A stretch of DNA of 64,000 bases from CBDEGU01 sp965238045 (lineage in GTDB: Bacteria; Acidobacteriota; Terriglobia; Bryobacterales; UBA6623). Both the position numbers and the translations under genes were made by a program. Position 1 is the first letter of the stretch. Each line of letters starts with the position of its first letter. This document shows, piece by piece, positions 9,513 through 18,658 of this stretch. The DNA is taken from contig CBDEGU010000012.1 in NCBI GenBank assembly GCA_965238045.1, forward strand, positions 2,604,001-2,668,000, in the 5' to 3' direction. The notes below the pieces were generated by a model. It did not search any database. It saw only the letters and a list, made by a program, of their open reading frames with translations, and was not told the origin of the DNA.

Positions 9513-10388
9513 ATGACCAAGCTACGTCAGAAGATGATCCAAGACCTGCGGCTGCGCAGCTATTCGCCGCAGACGATTCGGAGTTATACCAAGGCCGTCG
9601 AGGATCTCGCCCGCTACTTCGGCAAGTCGCCGGAGCAACTGGGCCCGAAGCAGATTCGCGAGTATCAGCTTGACTTGATCGAGCGGCGTAAGCTGGCCGG
9701 TGCGACGTTCGGGGTGCGCACGGCGGGGCTGAAGTTCTTCTACAGCCAGACACTCGAGCGACCCTGGGTTGTCGAACGCATCGCACGGCCCAAGGTCCGG
9801 CGTCGCCTACCGGTCGTGCTGAGCCGTGAAGAAGTGACGGCGCTGTTGGACGCCGCGGTGAACCTGAAGCATCGCGCGATCCTCGCGACGCTCTACGGAG
9901 CCGGGTTGCGTCTCGACGAAGTGTTGCAACTCGAAGCGGGGGACATTGACTCGCAGCGGATGGTGATCCTGGTGCGCCGCGGCAAAGGAGAGAAGCCACG
10001 CCAGGTGATGTTGTCTCCCAAGCTACTGGAGTTGCTGCGTCTGTACTGGCGCTGGGCGAAGCCGAACGAGTTGCTGTTTCCCGGCCGTATCCACGGCGCC
10101 CAGCTGCGGCCCTCGGGGGTACGGCAGATCTGCCAAAAGCTTGGTCGCCAGGCAGGCATCCGCAAACCGGTGAGCCCGCACGTGCTGCGGCATTCCTTTG
10201 CCACGCACTTGCTGGAAGCGGGGACGGATCTGCGCACCATCCAGGTCTTGCTGGGGCACGTCAGTCTCAAGACGACGGCGCGCTATCTGCATGTCTCGGA
10301 ATTGCGCCTGCGCACGACGCAGAGCCCACTCGAAGCACTCGAGATTCGCGAAGCGCTCACCGACGACGGGGACCGGCGCCGGCGATGA
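9513..10388 (+). CDS. Tyrosine recombinase of IS91-type element
   Basis: A 291-residue tyrosine recombinase with an N-terminal SAM-like DNA-binding domain (residues 1-85) and a C-terminal catalytic domain. The active-site pattern is visible: Arg in GAGLRLDEVL, HxxR in HVLRHSFATHLL, the following His in LLGH, and Tyr in TARYLHVS. A Shine-Dalgarno sequence (ggaggtcgttc) precedes the ATG. The stop overlaps the transposase start as ATGA, so the two are translationally coupled. It probably assists movement or resolution of the element rather than acting on a chromosomal site. Confidence 0.9.
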   Translation: MTKLRQKMIQDLRLRSYSPQTIRSYTKAVEDLARYFGKSPEQLGPKQIREYQLDLIERRKLAGATFGVRTAGLKFFYSQTLERPWVVERIARPKVRRRLPVVLSREEVTALLDAAVNLKHRAILATLYGAGLRLDEVLQLEAGDIDSQRMVILVRRGKGEKPRQVMLSPKLLELLRLYWRWAKPNELLFPGRIHGAQLRPSGVRQICQKLGRQAGIRKPVSPHVLRHSFATHLLEAGTDLRTIQVLLGHVSLKTTARYLHVSELRLRTTQSPLEALEIREALTDDGDRRRR

Positions 10389-11590
10389 GCCGGCATCGGC
10401 TGGAAGTGGCCGATGTCATTCGCCAACACGAAGGGGAGTTGCTCGAGCGCTGGGGACACCGCCTCTCCGCTCGTCAACGCAAGGCCCTTCGCGACATCGG
10501 TTCGTGTCGCAGCGCCGCCCAGGGCGCTCACATCGAACAGTGCGATTCTTGCTCGCAGGAACGGATCGCGTACAACTCGTGCTCGAACCGGCACTGTCCG
10601 AAGTGCCAGTCGGCGGCGCGTGACCGCTGGCTGGGGGCACGGGCGCAGGAACTACTTCCGGTGCACTACTGCCATGTTGTGTTCACCGTGCCAGGGGCCC
10701 TGGCAATGTTGGCCCTCCAGAATCAGCGACTCTTCTACCGTCTGCTGTTCGAGGCGGCCTCTCAAAGCTTGCAACAACTCGCTCGCGACCCCAAGCGTTT
10801 GGGCGCCCAGATCGGCTTCTTCGCCGTATTGCATACCTGGAACCAGATACTGCTGCCTCATCCGCACCTGCACTGCGTCGTACCGGCGGGAGGAATGGCG
10901 CTCGACGGCAGCCGATGGATCCGCTGCCGCAAGAAGTTTTTCCTGCCCGTACGGCCTCTGAGCCGCTTGTTTCGCGGCAAGCTCTTAGACGGTTTGCGGC
11001 GGGCGTTCGAACACGGCGAGCTGGAACTCGACCGGCAGCTGGCCCCGCTGACGAAGCCCGAACGTTTTCACTCTTGGCTGCGAGAACTGAGAACAACCGA
11101 GTGGGTGGTCTACCTCAAGCCGCCCATGGCCGGACCCGAACAAGTGCTCAAGTATCTGGCTCGTTATACCCATCGCGTCGCCATCTCCAACGGTCGCTTG
11201 CGGTCTCTCCACGACGGCCGCCTGCGCTTGCGTTTTCGCAACGCGAAGAACAACCACCGTATCGAGACGATGACGCTCGACGCGGTCGAGTTCCTGCGGC
11301 GCTTTCTGCTGCACGTGCTGCCGAGGGGTTTTGTCAAGATCCGCTACTACGGTTTCTTGGCTCATCGCAGACGCGCGGCGGGCTTGGCCCGCTGCCGGGA
11401 ACTCCTCCAGGCGTCCGCGACGAGGGAAGTTTCCCCTGCCTTGTTGAGCAAGGAGCAACGGCGAGCCGTGGAGCGCCGCTGCCCGCTGTGCGGCGAGGGA
11501 AGGCTGCGCGTGGTCGCATGGCTTTCGGCGCTGGAACTGGCGCTACGCGCCGGGGACATGGCCCTGCCCGAGGCTATCGACTCCTCATGA
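10385..11590 (+). CDS. IS91 family HUH (Y1) transposase
   Basis: A 401-residue rolling-circle transposase. The N-terminus has a zinc-binding pattern (CDSC then CSNRHCPKCQ). The HUH metal-binding motif appears as HPHLHCVVP and the catalytic Tyr probably lies in LARYTHRVAISNGRL. A second cysteine pair (CPLCGEG) is near the C-terminus. Length and order match IS91 family proteins. It nicks one strand and replicates the element into a new site. No frame lesion is visible, so the copy looks intact. Confidence 0.93.
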   Translation: MSRHRLEVADVIRQHEGELLERWGHRLSARQRKALRDIGSCRSAAQGAHIEQCDSCSQERIAYNSCSNRHCPKCQSAARDRWLGARAQELLPVHYCHVVFTVPGALAMLALQNQRLFYRLLFEAASQSLQQLARDPKRLGAQIGFFAVLHTWNQILLPHPHLHCVVPAGGMALDGSRWIRCRKKFFLPVRPLSRLFRGKLLDGLRRAFEHGELELDRQLAPLTKPERFHSWLRELRTTEWVVYLKPPMAGPEQVLKYLARYTHRVAISNGRLRSLHDGRLRLRFRNAKNNHRIETMTLDAVEFLRRFLLHVLPRGFVKIRYYGFLAHRRRAAGLARCRELLQASATREVSPALLSKEQRRAVERRCPLCGEGRLRVVAWLSALELALRAGDMALPEAIDSS

Positions 11591-12565
11591 CCCCTCACCG
11601 TCTCTTCGCCAACGCAACGCTGCGACGCGCCGTCGCCAGGGGGTGCTTCGCACTCCTGCGCCTGGGTCTTTCCGCGGAGCTGATTCGCCCGCCTGCGAGG
11701 ACTTCGCGGCTTCCATACATCAAAGCAATCCGGGCGATCCAAGCCACGTTCTACTCCCGAAAGGTCCTACTCCTCCTGCCCAACGACCAAGCCAATCCCT
11801 ACAATCCACATAGCCGATCCTGAGCCCGGCATCCTCCAACAACCCCTATCGACAATGCGGCGGCCCACGCTGCCACTGCCTCTCTCCACCGCCCTTCGCC
11901 CGCCGCACGGTCGATACGGTCCTAAGGTGTTCCCGCCAGGTAACCATAAAGGCGTCCGAACGCGCGGGATCGGGGGCTGAATCAATCCTTGCCGACAAGG
12001 CAGGATCTAGCCCGTGGGACGACGCTCGGGTCGCCTTCCGGTGGGCGTTTGGGCGCTGTGCGGCAGCGATTCAGCCGTCTGCGCATAGATACCGTAAGTT
12101 ATTTTCACGCGAGCCAACGACCCCTTGAAACCGCTCGTAGCCCCTTGAACAGGGCCTTGAAGCGCTCTGCGCAGGGGTTTCGGAGGCTCTCCGGCGGATA
12201 GTTTGCGGCATCGTTTGCCGGCTCAACCGGTCAACGCAACACCCGCGTTAAGTCCTTTAGCTGGAGTATCCGAACGCCGAGAGGGACAAGTGGCTTACCC
12301 ATCATCCGAAGCCCCCAACCGCAACCACGTAACTTCTTGTACTTCAACAGGATCCAGAGGGAAGCGCTGTATCCTCATCGTTACCCTTTTAGTTTCTTAG
12401 GCTTACATTTCACCTTTCCTTCCAGGAAGGGTGTTGCATCGACCCATTGAGATCACCTTTGTTTCCACCAGCTAAGGGAAGCCAATCCGGAAGGGCCGAC
12501 TCCAGCAAGTCGTATTCCAGAGACAGACTCATTCCCCGACGATTACTTGCACCGGAGGAGATGTG
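11591..12565. other. Non-coding stretch after IS91 transposase
   Basis: No frame on either strand has recognisable content. The start of this stretch may belong to the IS91 replication-origin end; the sequence GTCCGAACGCGCGG near 11956 and the run ATACCGTAAGTTATT near 12090 are possible landmarks, but I cannot prove either. Confidence 0.4.
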
Positions 12566-12688
12566 ATGCTGCCCACGCGGAGTTCAACGGAAACACTTCC
12601 CAGCCTTGTCGTGTTGCACCGTCAGAACCCGCCGTACTCGCTGGAGGATGTAGGACGACTGCTGCGAGTGCAAGGCGGTGGCGCCTAA
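12566..12688 (+). CDS. Possible 40-residue peptide
   Basis: A short frame (MLPTRSSTETLP ... SLEDVGRLLRVQGGGA) starts at an ATG six bases after a good ribosome-binding site (GGAGGA at 12554). The tail looks like a protein fragment, yet I recognise no family. The signal is the ribosome site plus plausible residues only. It may be a remnant. Confidence 0.25.
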   Translation: MLPTRSSTETLPSLVVLHRQNPPYSLEDVGRLLRVQGGGA

Positions 12689-12891
12689 CGCCGCAGCCAC
12701 AGTTTGACCTTCACGCTAGGCGCCGACCTTTCCTTTCTCGAAGCTCCGATGCAAGTCGGTGTTCGCCCGCTGGACGATCTTGGTCATTGTGGACGATAGG
12801 CCAGCGCAGCTTGCGGCCTAGCAACACTCGATGACGGAAGAGCCCGCGGCTGCGCTATAGAAGCCCTCGAATGACGACGGTTCCAATGAGA

Positions 12892-15132
12892 TCAGGCAAC
12901 GTCGAAGCGATCAAGATTCATCACTTTGTCCCACGCAGCCACGAAATCACGTACAAACGCCTGCTGCGAGTCGTCACATCCGTAGACTTCCGCGATGGCT
13001 CGGAGCAGGGAGTTCGAACCGAAGACGAGATCGACGCGGGCGCCGGTCCACTTGAGCTCGCCCGTCCCGCTATCGCGCCCCTCGAACACGCCTTCGGATG
13101 TGGAGGAGGCCTGCCACTTCGTGTTCATGTCGAGCAGGTTGACGAAGAAATCATTGCTCAACGTCTCGGGCCGCTTGGTGAAGACGCCGTTCTGGGACTG
13201 CCCGACGTTTGCATTCAGGGCGCGCATGCCGCCGACGAGAACGGTCATCTCGGGAGCGGTCAGCGTCAACAAGTGCGCCCGATCCAGCAGCAGCTCTTCA
13301 GCTGATCTGTTGTGCCCGTTCCCGAGGTAGTTGCGGAACCCGTCTGCGGTCGGTTCGAGCACGGCGAAGGAGTCCACGTCAGTTTGCTCCTGCGACGCAT
13401 CCATGCGTCCAGGCGTGAAGGGAACCGTCATATCGTGACCGGCCTTCTTCGCGGCTTCCTCGACGGCTGCGCACCCGCCCAGAACGATCAGGTCAGCAAG
13501 CGAGACCGCTTTCCCGCCGGACTGCGAACTGTTGAAATCGTTTTGGATCGCCTCCAGCGTCTGGAGGACCCCTGCCAGTTCGGCCGGCTGGTTGACGTTC
13601 CAATCTTTCTGCGGCGCGAGGCGAATCCGCGCCCCATTCGCCCCACCGCGCTTATCAGTGCCGCGAAACGTCGCCGCCGACGCCCAAGCGGTCGCGACCA
13701 GTTGGGACACGGACAGTCCTGATGCGATGATCTTGCCCTTAAGGGCAGCGATGTCATCCGCGTCAATCAATTCGTGATCGACTGCGGGGATGGGGTCTTG
13801 CCACAGCAGCGCCTCTTCGGGGACGAGCGGGCCGAGACATCGCGTGCGGGGCCCCATGTCGCGGTGCGTCAGCTTGTACCACGCCCTGGCGAAGGCGTCG
13901 GCAAACTCGTCCGGGTTCTCGTGGAACCGCTTCGAAATCGGCGCAAAGTCGGGGTCCACCTTCAGTGAGAGGTCCGTCGTGAACATCATGGGGGCGTGCT
14001 TCTTCGACGGATCGTGAGCGTCCGGCACCGTGCCGGCTGCGGCTCCGTTCTTGGGAGCCCACTGGTGCGAGCCGCCGGAACCCTTCCCCAGCTCCCACTC
14101 GTAGCCGAACAAGTTGTCGAAGTAGTTGTTGTCCCACTTGACCGGGTTGGTGGTCCAGGTGCCCTCCAGCCCGCTGGTCCAGGCGTCGGCGCCTTTGCCG
14201 CTGCCAAAGCTGTTCTTCCAACCGAGACCTTGCTCCTCGAGGCCGGCGCCTTCCGGCTCCAGACCGATGTGGGGGTCCTCAGGGCAAGGGCCGTGGGCCT
14301 TGCCGAAGGTGTGCCCGCCGGCGATGAGGGCCACCGTCTCCTCATGGTTCATTGCCATGCGAGTGAAGGTCTCTTTAATATCCCTGGCCGCGGCGATCGG
14401 ATCCGGGTTGGCGTTCGGGCCCTGCGGATTCACATAGATCAGGCCCATCTGGGTGGCGCCGAGAGGATTCTGGAGATCCCTGTCGCCGCTATAGCGCTCG
14501 TCTCCAAGCCAAGTGGCCTCAGGCCCCCAGTTAATGTCCTCTTCGGGCTCCCAGGTGTCCTCGCGCCCGCCGGCGAAACCGAGCGTCTTGAATCCCATCG
14601 TCTCCAACGCACGGTTGCCCGCCAAGATCATCAGGTCGGCCCACGAGATTTTCCGGCCGTATTTCTGCTTGATCGGCCAGAGCAACCTGCGCGCCTTGTC
14701 GAGGCTCACATTGTCGGGCCAACTGTTGAGGGGCGCCAAGCGGATTGTGCCGGAGGCCGCGCCGCCGCGGCCGTCGCCGATGCGGTACGTGCCCGCGCTG
14801 TGCCACGCCATCCGAATGAAGAGCCCCCCATAGTGGCCGTAGTCGGCTGGCCACCAGTCCTGCGACGTCGTCATCAACGCATCGAGGTCCTTCTGCAGGG
14901 CATCCAGGTCAAGCGTCTTGAACTCCTCGGCGTAGTTGAAATCCTCGCCCATGGGATCGGACAGGGAAGAGTTCTGGTGGAGAATCTTCAGGTTCAACTG
15001 GTCCGGCCACCAGCTTGCGTTCGACTGGGCTCCAGCCGCCGTATGTCTGTGAAAGGCGCCCATTACCGGGCACTTGCTTCCGTCTCCGTTGATGCCGGTC
15101 TTCTCGACCGTTTCGCTCTCTACTCTCGCCAT
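12892..15132 (-). CDS. katG: Catalase-peroxidase KatG
   Basis: A 746-residue bifunctional haem catalase-peroxidase that removes hydrogen peroxide. The N-terminal active domain shows the distal Arg-Trp-His in FIRMAWHSAGTYR, the Tyr of the covalent Met-Tyr-Trp adduct in MGLIYVNPQGP, and the proximal His in AGGHTFGKAHG with Met in FTRMAMNHEE. The second, haem-free domain follows to the C-terminus. The start is the ATG at 15132 because GGAGG lies seven bases upstream; a longer frame to 15195 overlaps the upstream gene. The Fur-type regulator ends 25 bp before it, so the two form one operon, presumably induced by peroxide. Confidence 0.97.
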   Translation of the reverse strand: MARVESETVEKTGINGDGSKCPVMGAFHRHTAAGAQSNASWWPDQLNLKILHQNSSLSDPMGEDFNYAEEFKTLDLDALQKDLDALMTTSQDWWPADYGHYGGLFIRMAWHSAGTYRIGDGRGGAASGTIRLAPLNSWPDNVSLDKARRLLWPIKQKYGRKISWADLMILAGNRALETMGFKTLGFAGGREDTWEPEEDINWGPEATWLGDERYSGDRDLQNPLGATQMGLIYVNPQGPNANPDPIAAARDIKETFTRMAMNHEETVALIAGGHTFGKAHGPCPEDPHIGLEPEGAGLEEQGLGWKNSFGSGKGADAWTSGLEGTWTTNPVKWDNNYFDNLFGYEWELGKGSGGSHQWAPKNGAAAGTVPDAHDPSKKHAPMMFTTDLSLKVDPDFAPISKRFHENPDEFADAFARAWYKLTHRDMGPRTRCLGPLVPEEALLWQDPIPAVDHELIDADDIAALKGKIIASGLSVSQLVATAWASAATFRGTDKRGGANGARIRLAPQKDWNVNQPAELAGVLQTLEAIQNDFNSSQSGGKAVSLADLIVLGGCAAVEEAAKKAGHDMTVPFTPGRMDASQEQTDVDSFAVLEPTADGFRNYLGNGHNRSAEELLLDRAHLLTLTAPEMTVLVGGMRALNANVGQSQNGVFTKRPETLSNDFFVNLLDMNTKWQASSTSEGVFEGRDSGTGELKWTGARVDLVFGSNSLLRAIAEVYGCDDSQQAFVRDFVAAWDKVMNLDRFDVA

Positions 15133-15157
15133 GGAATCCTCCGTCTCTTGTCTTGAC

Positions 15158-15613
15158 TTATGACTTGCACTCGGGGCAGAGCCCGCGAGCCTCAACTCGG
15201 TACTCGGTGACCTGAAACCCGTGCGGCTCCGGTTTGATCGCCCGGACGCTGTCCAGTTGATCGTCTTGATAATCCACCACCTTCCTGCAACGTGTACAGA
15301 TCAAGTGATGATGGCGCTCGAGGTTTGCGTCGAGCCGATTGGTTTGATGCAACTCGCTCACCTCCCGTAGCATTCCCGCGTCGATGAACGTGTGGATGTT
15401 CTTGTAAACAGTCGCCCGGGAGATCTCTGGGATTTCCCGGCTGACACGTTCGTAAACAAGCTCGGGACTCGGGTGGTCGCGGCTCTCAACAGGCACTCGA
15501 TAGATGACCGCTCTCTGGTGAGTGGTCGTCAAGCCAGCCTCTTTGCATCGCCGGGTGAAGTCACCCATGCGGGCCTTTACGTCCTGGCCTAAAGCACCCA
15601 TTGGCGACTTCAT
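15158..15613 (-). CDS. Fur/PerR-type peroxide regulator
   Basis: A 151-residue Fur-family repressor with an N-terminal winged helix (GLTTTHQRAVIYR, then ISRATVYKNIHTF) and a metal-binding dimer domain. The histidine cluster LERHHHLICTRC and two CxxC pairs (CTRC, CPEC) form the expected zinc and regulatory sites. Placement directly before katG suggests a PerR role: oxidation of the bound metal site lifts repression of the operon. An imperfect palindrome (TTCTaaacgAGAA) lies at the start codon, 15613-15625, and could be an operator. PerR rather than Fur is inferred from context. Confidence 0.88.
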   Translation of the reverse strand: MKSPMGALGQDVKARMGDFTRRCKEAGLTTTHQRAVIYRVPVESRDHPSPELVYERVSREIPEISRATVYKNIHTFIDAGMLREVSELHQTNRLDANLERHHHLICTRCRKVVDYQDDQLDSVRAIKPEPHGFQVTEYRVEARGLCPECKS

Positions 15614-16207
15614 TCTAAACGAGAACCGCTATTGCTGCAACGGATAAAACGCTTGCGGCCATGATTGATTTTGATGACCGCCTTGGAGGATTCCGACGTC
15701 CGGGAAGTATACGCGAGTTGCCGTCCGGCGCGGGCCGTCGAACGGTTTCAACCAGCGGAGATGACCAAGGGCGTTAGGACGGCAAAAAGCTCTTCGACGT
15801 CGAAGGCTGACTGCAGTCTAGGTCAGAACGGGACACAGAGTTCTGGATCGGCAAGTCCGAGGGGTTGTTGTCCAACCCCAAACTTCCCCGCAACCACCTT
15901 GGACTACGAGTCTCCTGGGACGTCCGTTTCGTCGTGCTCAAGCAGGTCTTCGGCGACTGGCGAGGTCTCCGCAAACCCGTTATCCATGTCACTGAAAACT
16001 GGCATGACGGGTTCCTCGACCGCGAGCCGGCCTAAGCCACTCACAGCAATAGACTTATGGCCCCTTATGCACTTTAGTGTTGCGAAATCGCCTTCGCACC
16101 AACTTCCACTGCGGCGGCCTGGAGCTCGCCCCTTGACCCACTAAAAACCTGGAAGAGCCACAAAGGTCTTGCCCTAACAGGCAGTACGAAAAGCGAGCAC
16201 CGCAACC
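15614..16207. other. Gap with decayed coding traces
   Basis: The plus strand around 15830-16034 has a frame ending PVIHVTENWHDGFLDREPA before a stop, reminiscent of the PD40 tail at 9031-9234 but with an in-frame stop upstream. It has no start. A hairpin repeat follows at 16081. Nothing else is supportable. Confidence 0.35.
16081..16098 (+). repeat. Dispersed hairpin repeat, copy 2
   Basis: Stem TGCGAA / TTCGCA around loop atcgcc, followed by ccaac as in copy 1 at 9277. See also 20832. Confidence 0.6.
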
Positions 16208-16585
16208 GTGGATCGGCTATGCTGTCCGTACCGAGAACGCACAACGGAGATTCTGGCTGAGAAGAAGAGGTGCCAGGATGGACTCATGCTTATGGACGAA
16301 CCGACCATAATCGGCACGCGGTATATCGCCAGCGTGGGGCGGCATGAAGCGATCGTCGAACTGAGAAAAGACGGTTGGCACAGAGGCATTTTCAACGACG
16401 ACACCCGCAACTGGGAAGTGCCCCCAAGCTGTGTGCAAAGTGCCCAAGCAGGTAAAGATCACTGTGAGAACCACCTCCAAAATCCACAAGAGCCTGCACG
16501 GAAGCTTGATTGGAAGCAGGTGGGGGGTCTCCATCAAGGCAAGGACCGAGACGAGGTGGCCAAGCCCTCAAAGACACCCGCATGA
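16208..16585 (+). CDS. Small hypothetical protein coupled to HU-type gene
   Basis: A frame of up to 125 residues; an internal ATG at 16286 would give 99 residues beginning MLMDEPTIIGTRYIASVGRHE. I do not recognise it. The middle (AIVELRKDGWHRGIF) looks like a compact folded domain, and the tail is polar. Its TGA overlaps the ATG of the HU-type gene as ATGA, which argues that it is translated and coupled. A role with the nucleoid protein is only suggested by position. Confidence 0.45.
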   Translation: MDRLCCPYRERTTEILAEKKRCQDGLMLMDEPTIIGTRYIASVGRHEAIVELRKDGWHRGIFNDDTRNWEVPPSCVQSAQAGKDHCENHLQNPQEPARKLDWKQVGGLHQGKDRDEVAKPSKTPA

Positions 16586-16848
16586 TAAAACAGGACATCG
16601 TAGAGGAAGTGGTCCATCGCACAGGCCTGAGCAAGACGAATGCCGAAATCGCGGTGGAGGCGGTTTTCGAAACCATGAAGCGGGCGATGGAGCGAGGCGA
16701 GCGAATCGAATTGCGGGGGTTCGGTGTCTTCAACATTCGCCCGCGCAAGACCGGTATCGGTCGCAATCCGAGAACCGGCGAAGAAGTGATCCTTCTCCCC
16801 GGCAAAGCGGTCCGGTTCAAGCCTGGCAAGGCTCTACAGTCGCTCTAA
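16582..16848 (+). CDS. HU/IHF-type DNA-binding protein
   Basis: An 88-residue member of the bacterial histone-like family (usual length about 90). It begins MIKQDIVEEVVHRTGLSK and has the dimer core followed by the DNA-binding arm signature GRNPRTGEEV and the conserved end KAVRFKPGKAL. It should bend and compact DNA as a dimer. The ATG at 16582 is preferred over a longer frame because it overlaps the stop of the upstream small gene and matches the family start. HU versus IHF cannot be decided from this sequence alone. Confidence 0.95.
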   Translation: MIKQDIVEEVVHRTGLSKTNAEIAVEAVFETMKRAMERGERIELRGFGVFNIRPRKTGIGRNPRTGEEVILLPGKAVRFKPGKALQSL

Positions 16849-17000
16849 TCTGCCCAGCAGACATCTAATGGCAAATCGCCCTGGCATCAGAAATCCCGGC
16901 GGCATCTCCGCTCTCTGCGACATCTAGTTTCGTCGAATCGACGGTTTGTTCGCAAAAGACTGTCCGAGCGTGGATGTGACCATTTCCGGAGTCCTCCCCA

Positions 17001-18340
17001 TCAGGGCATGCCATTGTGGAGTCCGACGGGCGCAGGCAGATCTATGTTGGAAGGCTTCACAACACGGAACGCAATCCGGTCATTCACAGCTCGGCTGAGC
17101 CGTTGTTTGCAGCCAATGTAACGTTCCGCCGTCAGCACCGAGGCGTGGCCGAGCAGAAACTGGATCTGCTCCAACTCGCCGCCCGCTTCATGACACATCC
17201 GAGCGCAACTCCGCCGCAGATCATGAGGAGAAAGCTTTTGAATCCCCGCTCTCCGGGCGCATTCTCTGACGACATACCAGACCACGTTCTGCGTTAACCC
17301 ATGCCCCCACAACACCCCATTCTTGCGGATCGCCCTGAACAGCCGACCTTCGGTGATCTCCGCCGAGCAGATCCACTCATCCAGAGCCTCTTTGACCCAG
17401 TCCGGCATGGGCACCGTGCGCAGACGACCTCCTTTGCCGATCAGGTCCAGGATCAGCCGAGCAGGATGGTCGCGACCATCGCCGCGCGCCGAGGTCCGTC
17501 AGAGAGGCGACGGCTAGCCACCGCCCAGGCGACGAAGGCGAGGCTCAGGACCGGGATGGCGTAGATGACGAACATCAACCCCATCATCCCCGTCGCAATC
17601 GACTCGTGGATGATGCGCGATGTCGCGACCAGCGCGACTATCATCAGGACGACGGCGCCCCAGCGCTCGGACCGAGGCGCCCGGCTCAAGAACGCCCACC
17701 ACACGACGACAGCCAACCCGCCGAGGAGTCCGCCTATCACCCCGAAGGCCGTGGCCTCGGGCAAGAAGATGGGGACGCCAAACCTGGCCAGCCACTGCAA
17801 GTGTTGTTCCCGCTGTTGGATCTGATCCACATCCAATTCGACCAGCTCGGAGCGTCGCAGTCCGCAGCCGAGCAGCAGACCCAGCATGGCGAGGTCCCTC
17901 TTGCCCCGGAGCGTATCCGTCGTGACGGCACTGAGCAGGCGCTGGCCCTCTTTAGGGGTTAGCCAGTTGCCCAGACGGCGACCTAACTGCTTGACGCCGC
18001 GCACCCGTCAAATGCCCGCGATGAGATCCGGGCTGAGCATTCCGCTGTCGGCGGCTTCGGTAGCGAGACGGCGAACGGCGGCCAAACGAACGTTGATCGT
18101 AGATGCGGCCAGACGCATATTCTCGAGCCGCAGGCGGTAGCGGAGAACGACGGTACGATTCAGGGCCAAACGAGGCTCGGAGCAATACCAGAGGATAAAC
18201 TCCTCGATCGCACGACCGTAGGAACGGCGGGACTGCAGGGACCTGAGGCTATTGAGGACGCCGACCTTGGCTTGCTCAAGTTCGGGCAAGGTGGGAGATT
18301 TCCTCCGACGACGAGTACGACGATGATTCGATCGATTCAT
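17001..18340 (-). pseudogene. Tyrosine integrase, broken by stop codon and 342-bp insert
   Basis: Three pieces of one integrase lie in order on the minus strand. 18340-18011 is the N-terminal SAM-like domain (ending SPDLIAGI). Next, 18004-17800 opens the catalytic domain (LLLGCGLRRSELVELDVDQI). Last, 17457-17001 ends it (HDLRRSCARMCHE, LLGHASVLTAERYIG). A TGA at 18008-18010 separates the first two in the same frame, probably a former CGA. The second and third are separated by 342 bp copied, inverted, from the membrane/PQQ gene at 18750-19091. Without these changes the protein would be about 330 residues. The gene is dead and marks a former mobile element. Confidence 0.85.
17458..17799 (-). 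repeat. Inverted 342-bp copy of 18750-19091
   Basis: Reading down the minus strand, this segment matches 18750-19091 without a difference that I can find. The left junction is inside the integrase codons for REQH and the right junction just before LILDLIGKGG. It encodes the four membrane segments of the neighbouring gene. The two copies are 950 bp apart. Confidence 0.9.
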
Positions 18341-18658
18341 AGCTAAGCGGCCTCCTTATGCCGCCCGCCCAAGCTAGAATCTTTCGAACCGGAAGTGTCG
18401 CGGTTGATCGCTGTCGAGAAATGATTTCCCACTCGACAATAGGCGGTGAAGGATCCCTCGGCAAGAGGCCCGTCTGAAGGCAACCCAAGCCGTCTCAAGC
18501 ACCTGGGGACGAAAAAATGTCATAGTTTGTGGCATCGGTTGTTACCACCGCCTATCCGGAAAAGGGTAGAATTGGACCGTCGTGGTCGGTCAAAACATCT
18601 CGCACTACAGCGTCACCGAGAAACTCGGCGCGCGAGTCTACCCCTCCCGGAGCAACTG

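Larger units (their letters stand above)
9513..11590 (+). mobile_element. IS91-type element, recombinase plus HUH transposase
   Basis: Two overlapping genes, a tyrosine recombinase and an IS91 transposase, form a unit common in IS91-like elements. IS91 elements have no inverted ends and make no target duplication, so the outer limits cannot be fixed by eye. The element may extend to about 12100, where non-coding sequence continues. Confidence 0.8.

Noticed and set aside
12892..15156. Long open frames on the plus strand opposite katG (386 residues at 13996-15156 and others)
   Set aside because: They are shadows of a high-GC gene on the minus strand; no start signals or recognisable domains.
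15611..15630. Strong Fur/PerR operator at the regulator start
   Set aside because: TTCTaaacgAGAA is an imperfect palindrome and too weak to report as an operator on its own; kept only as a remark.
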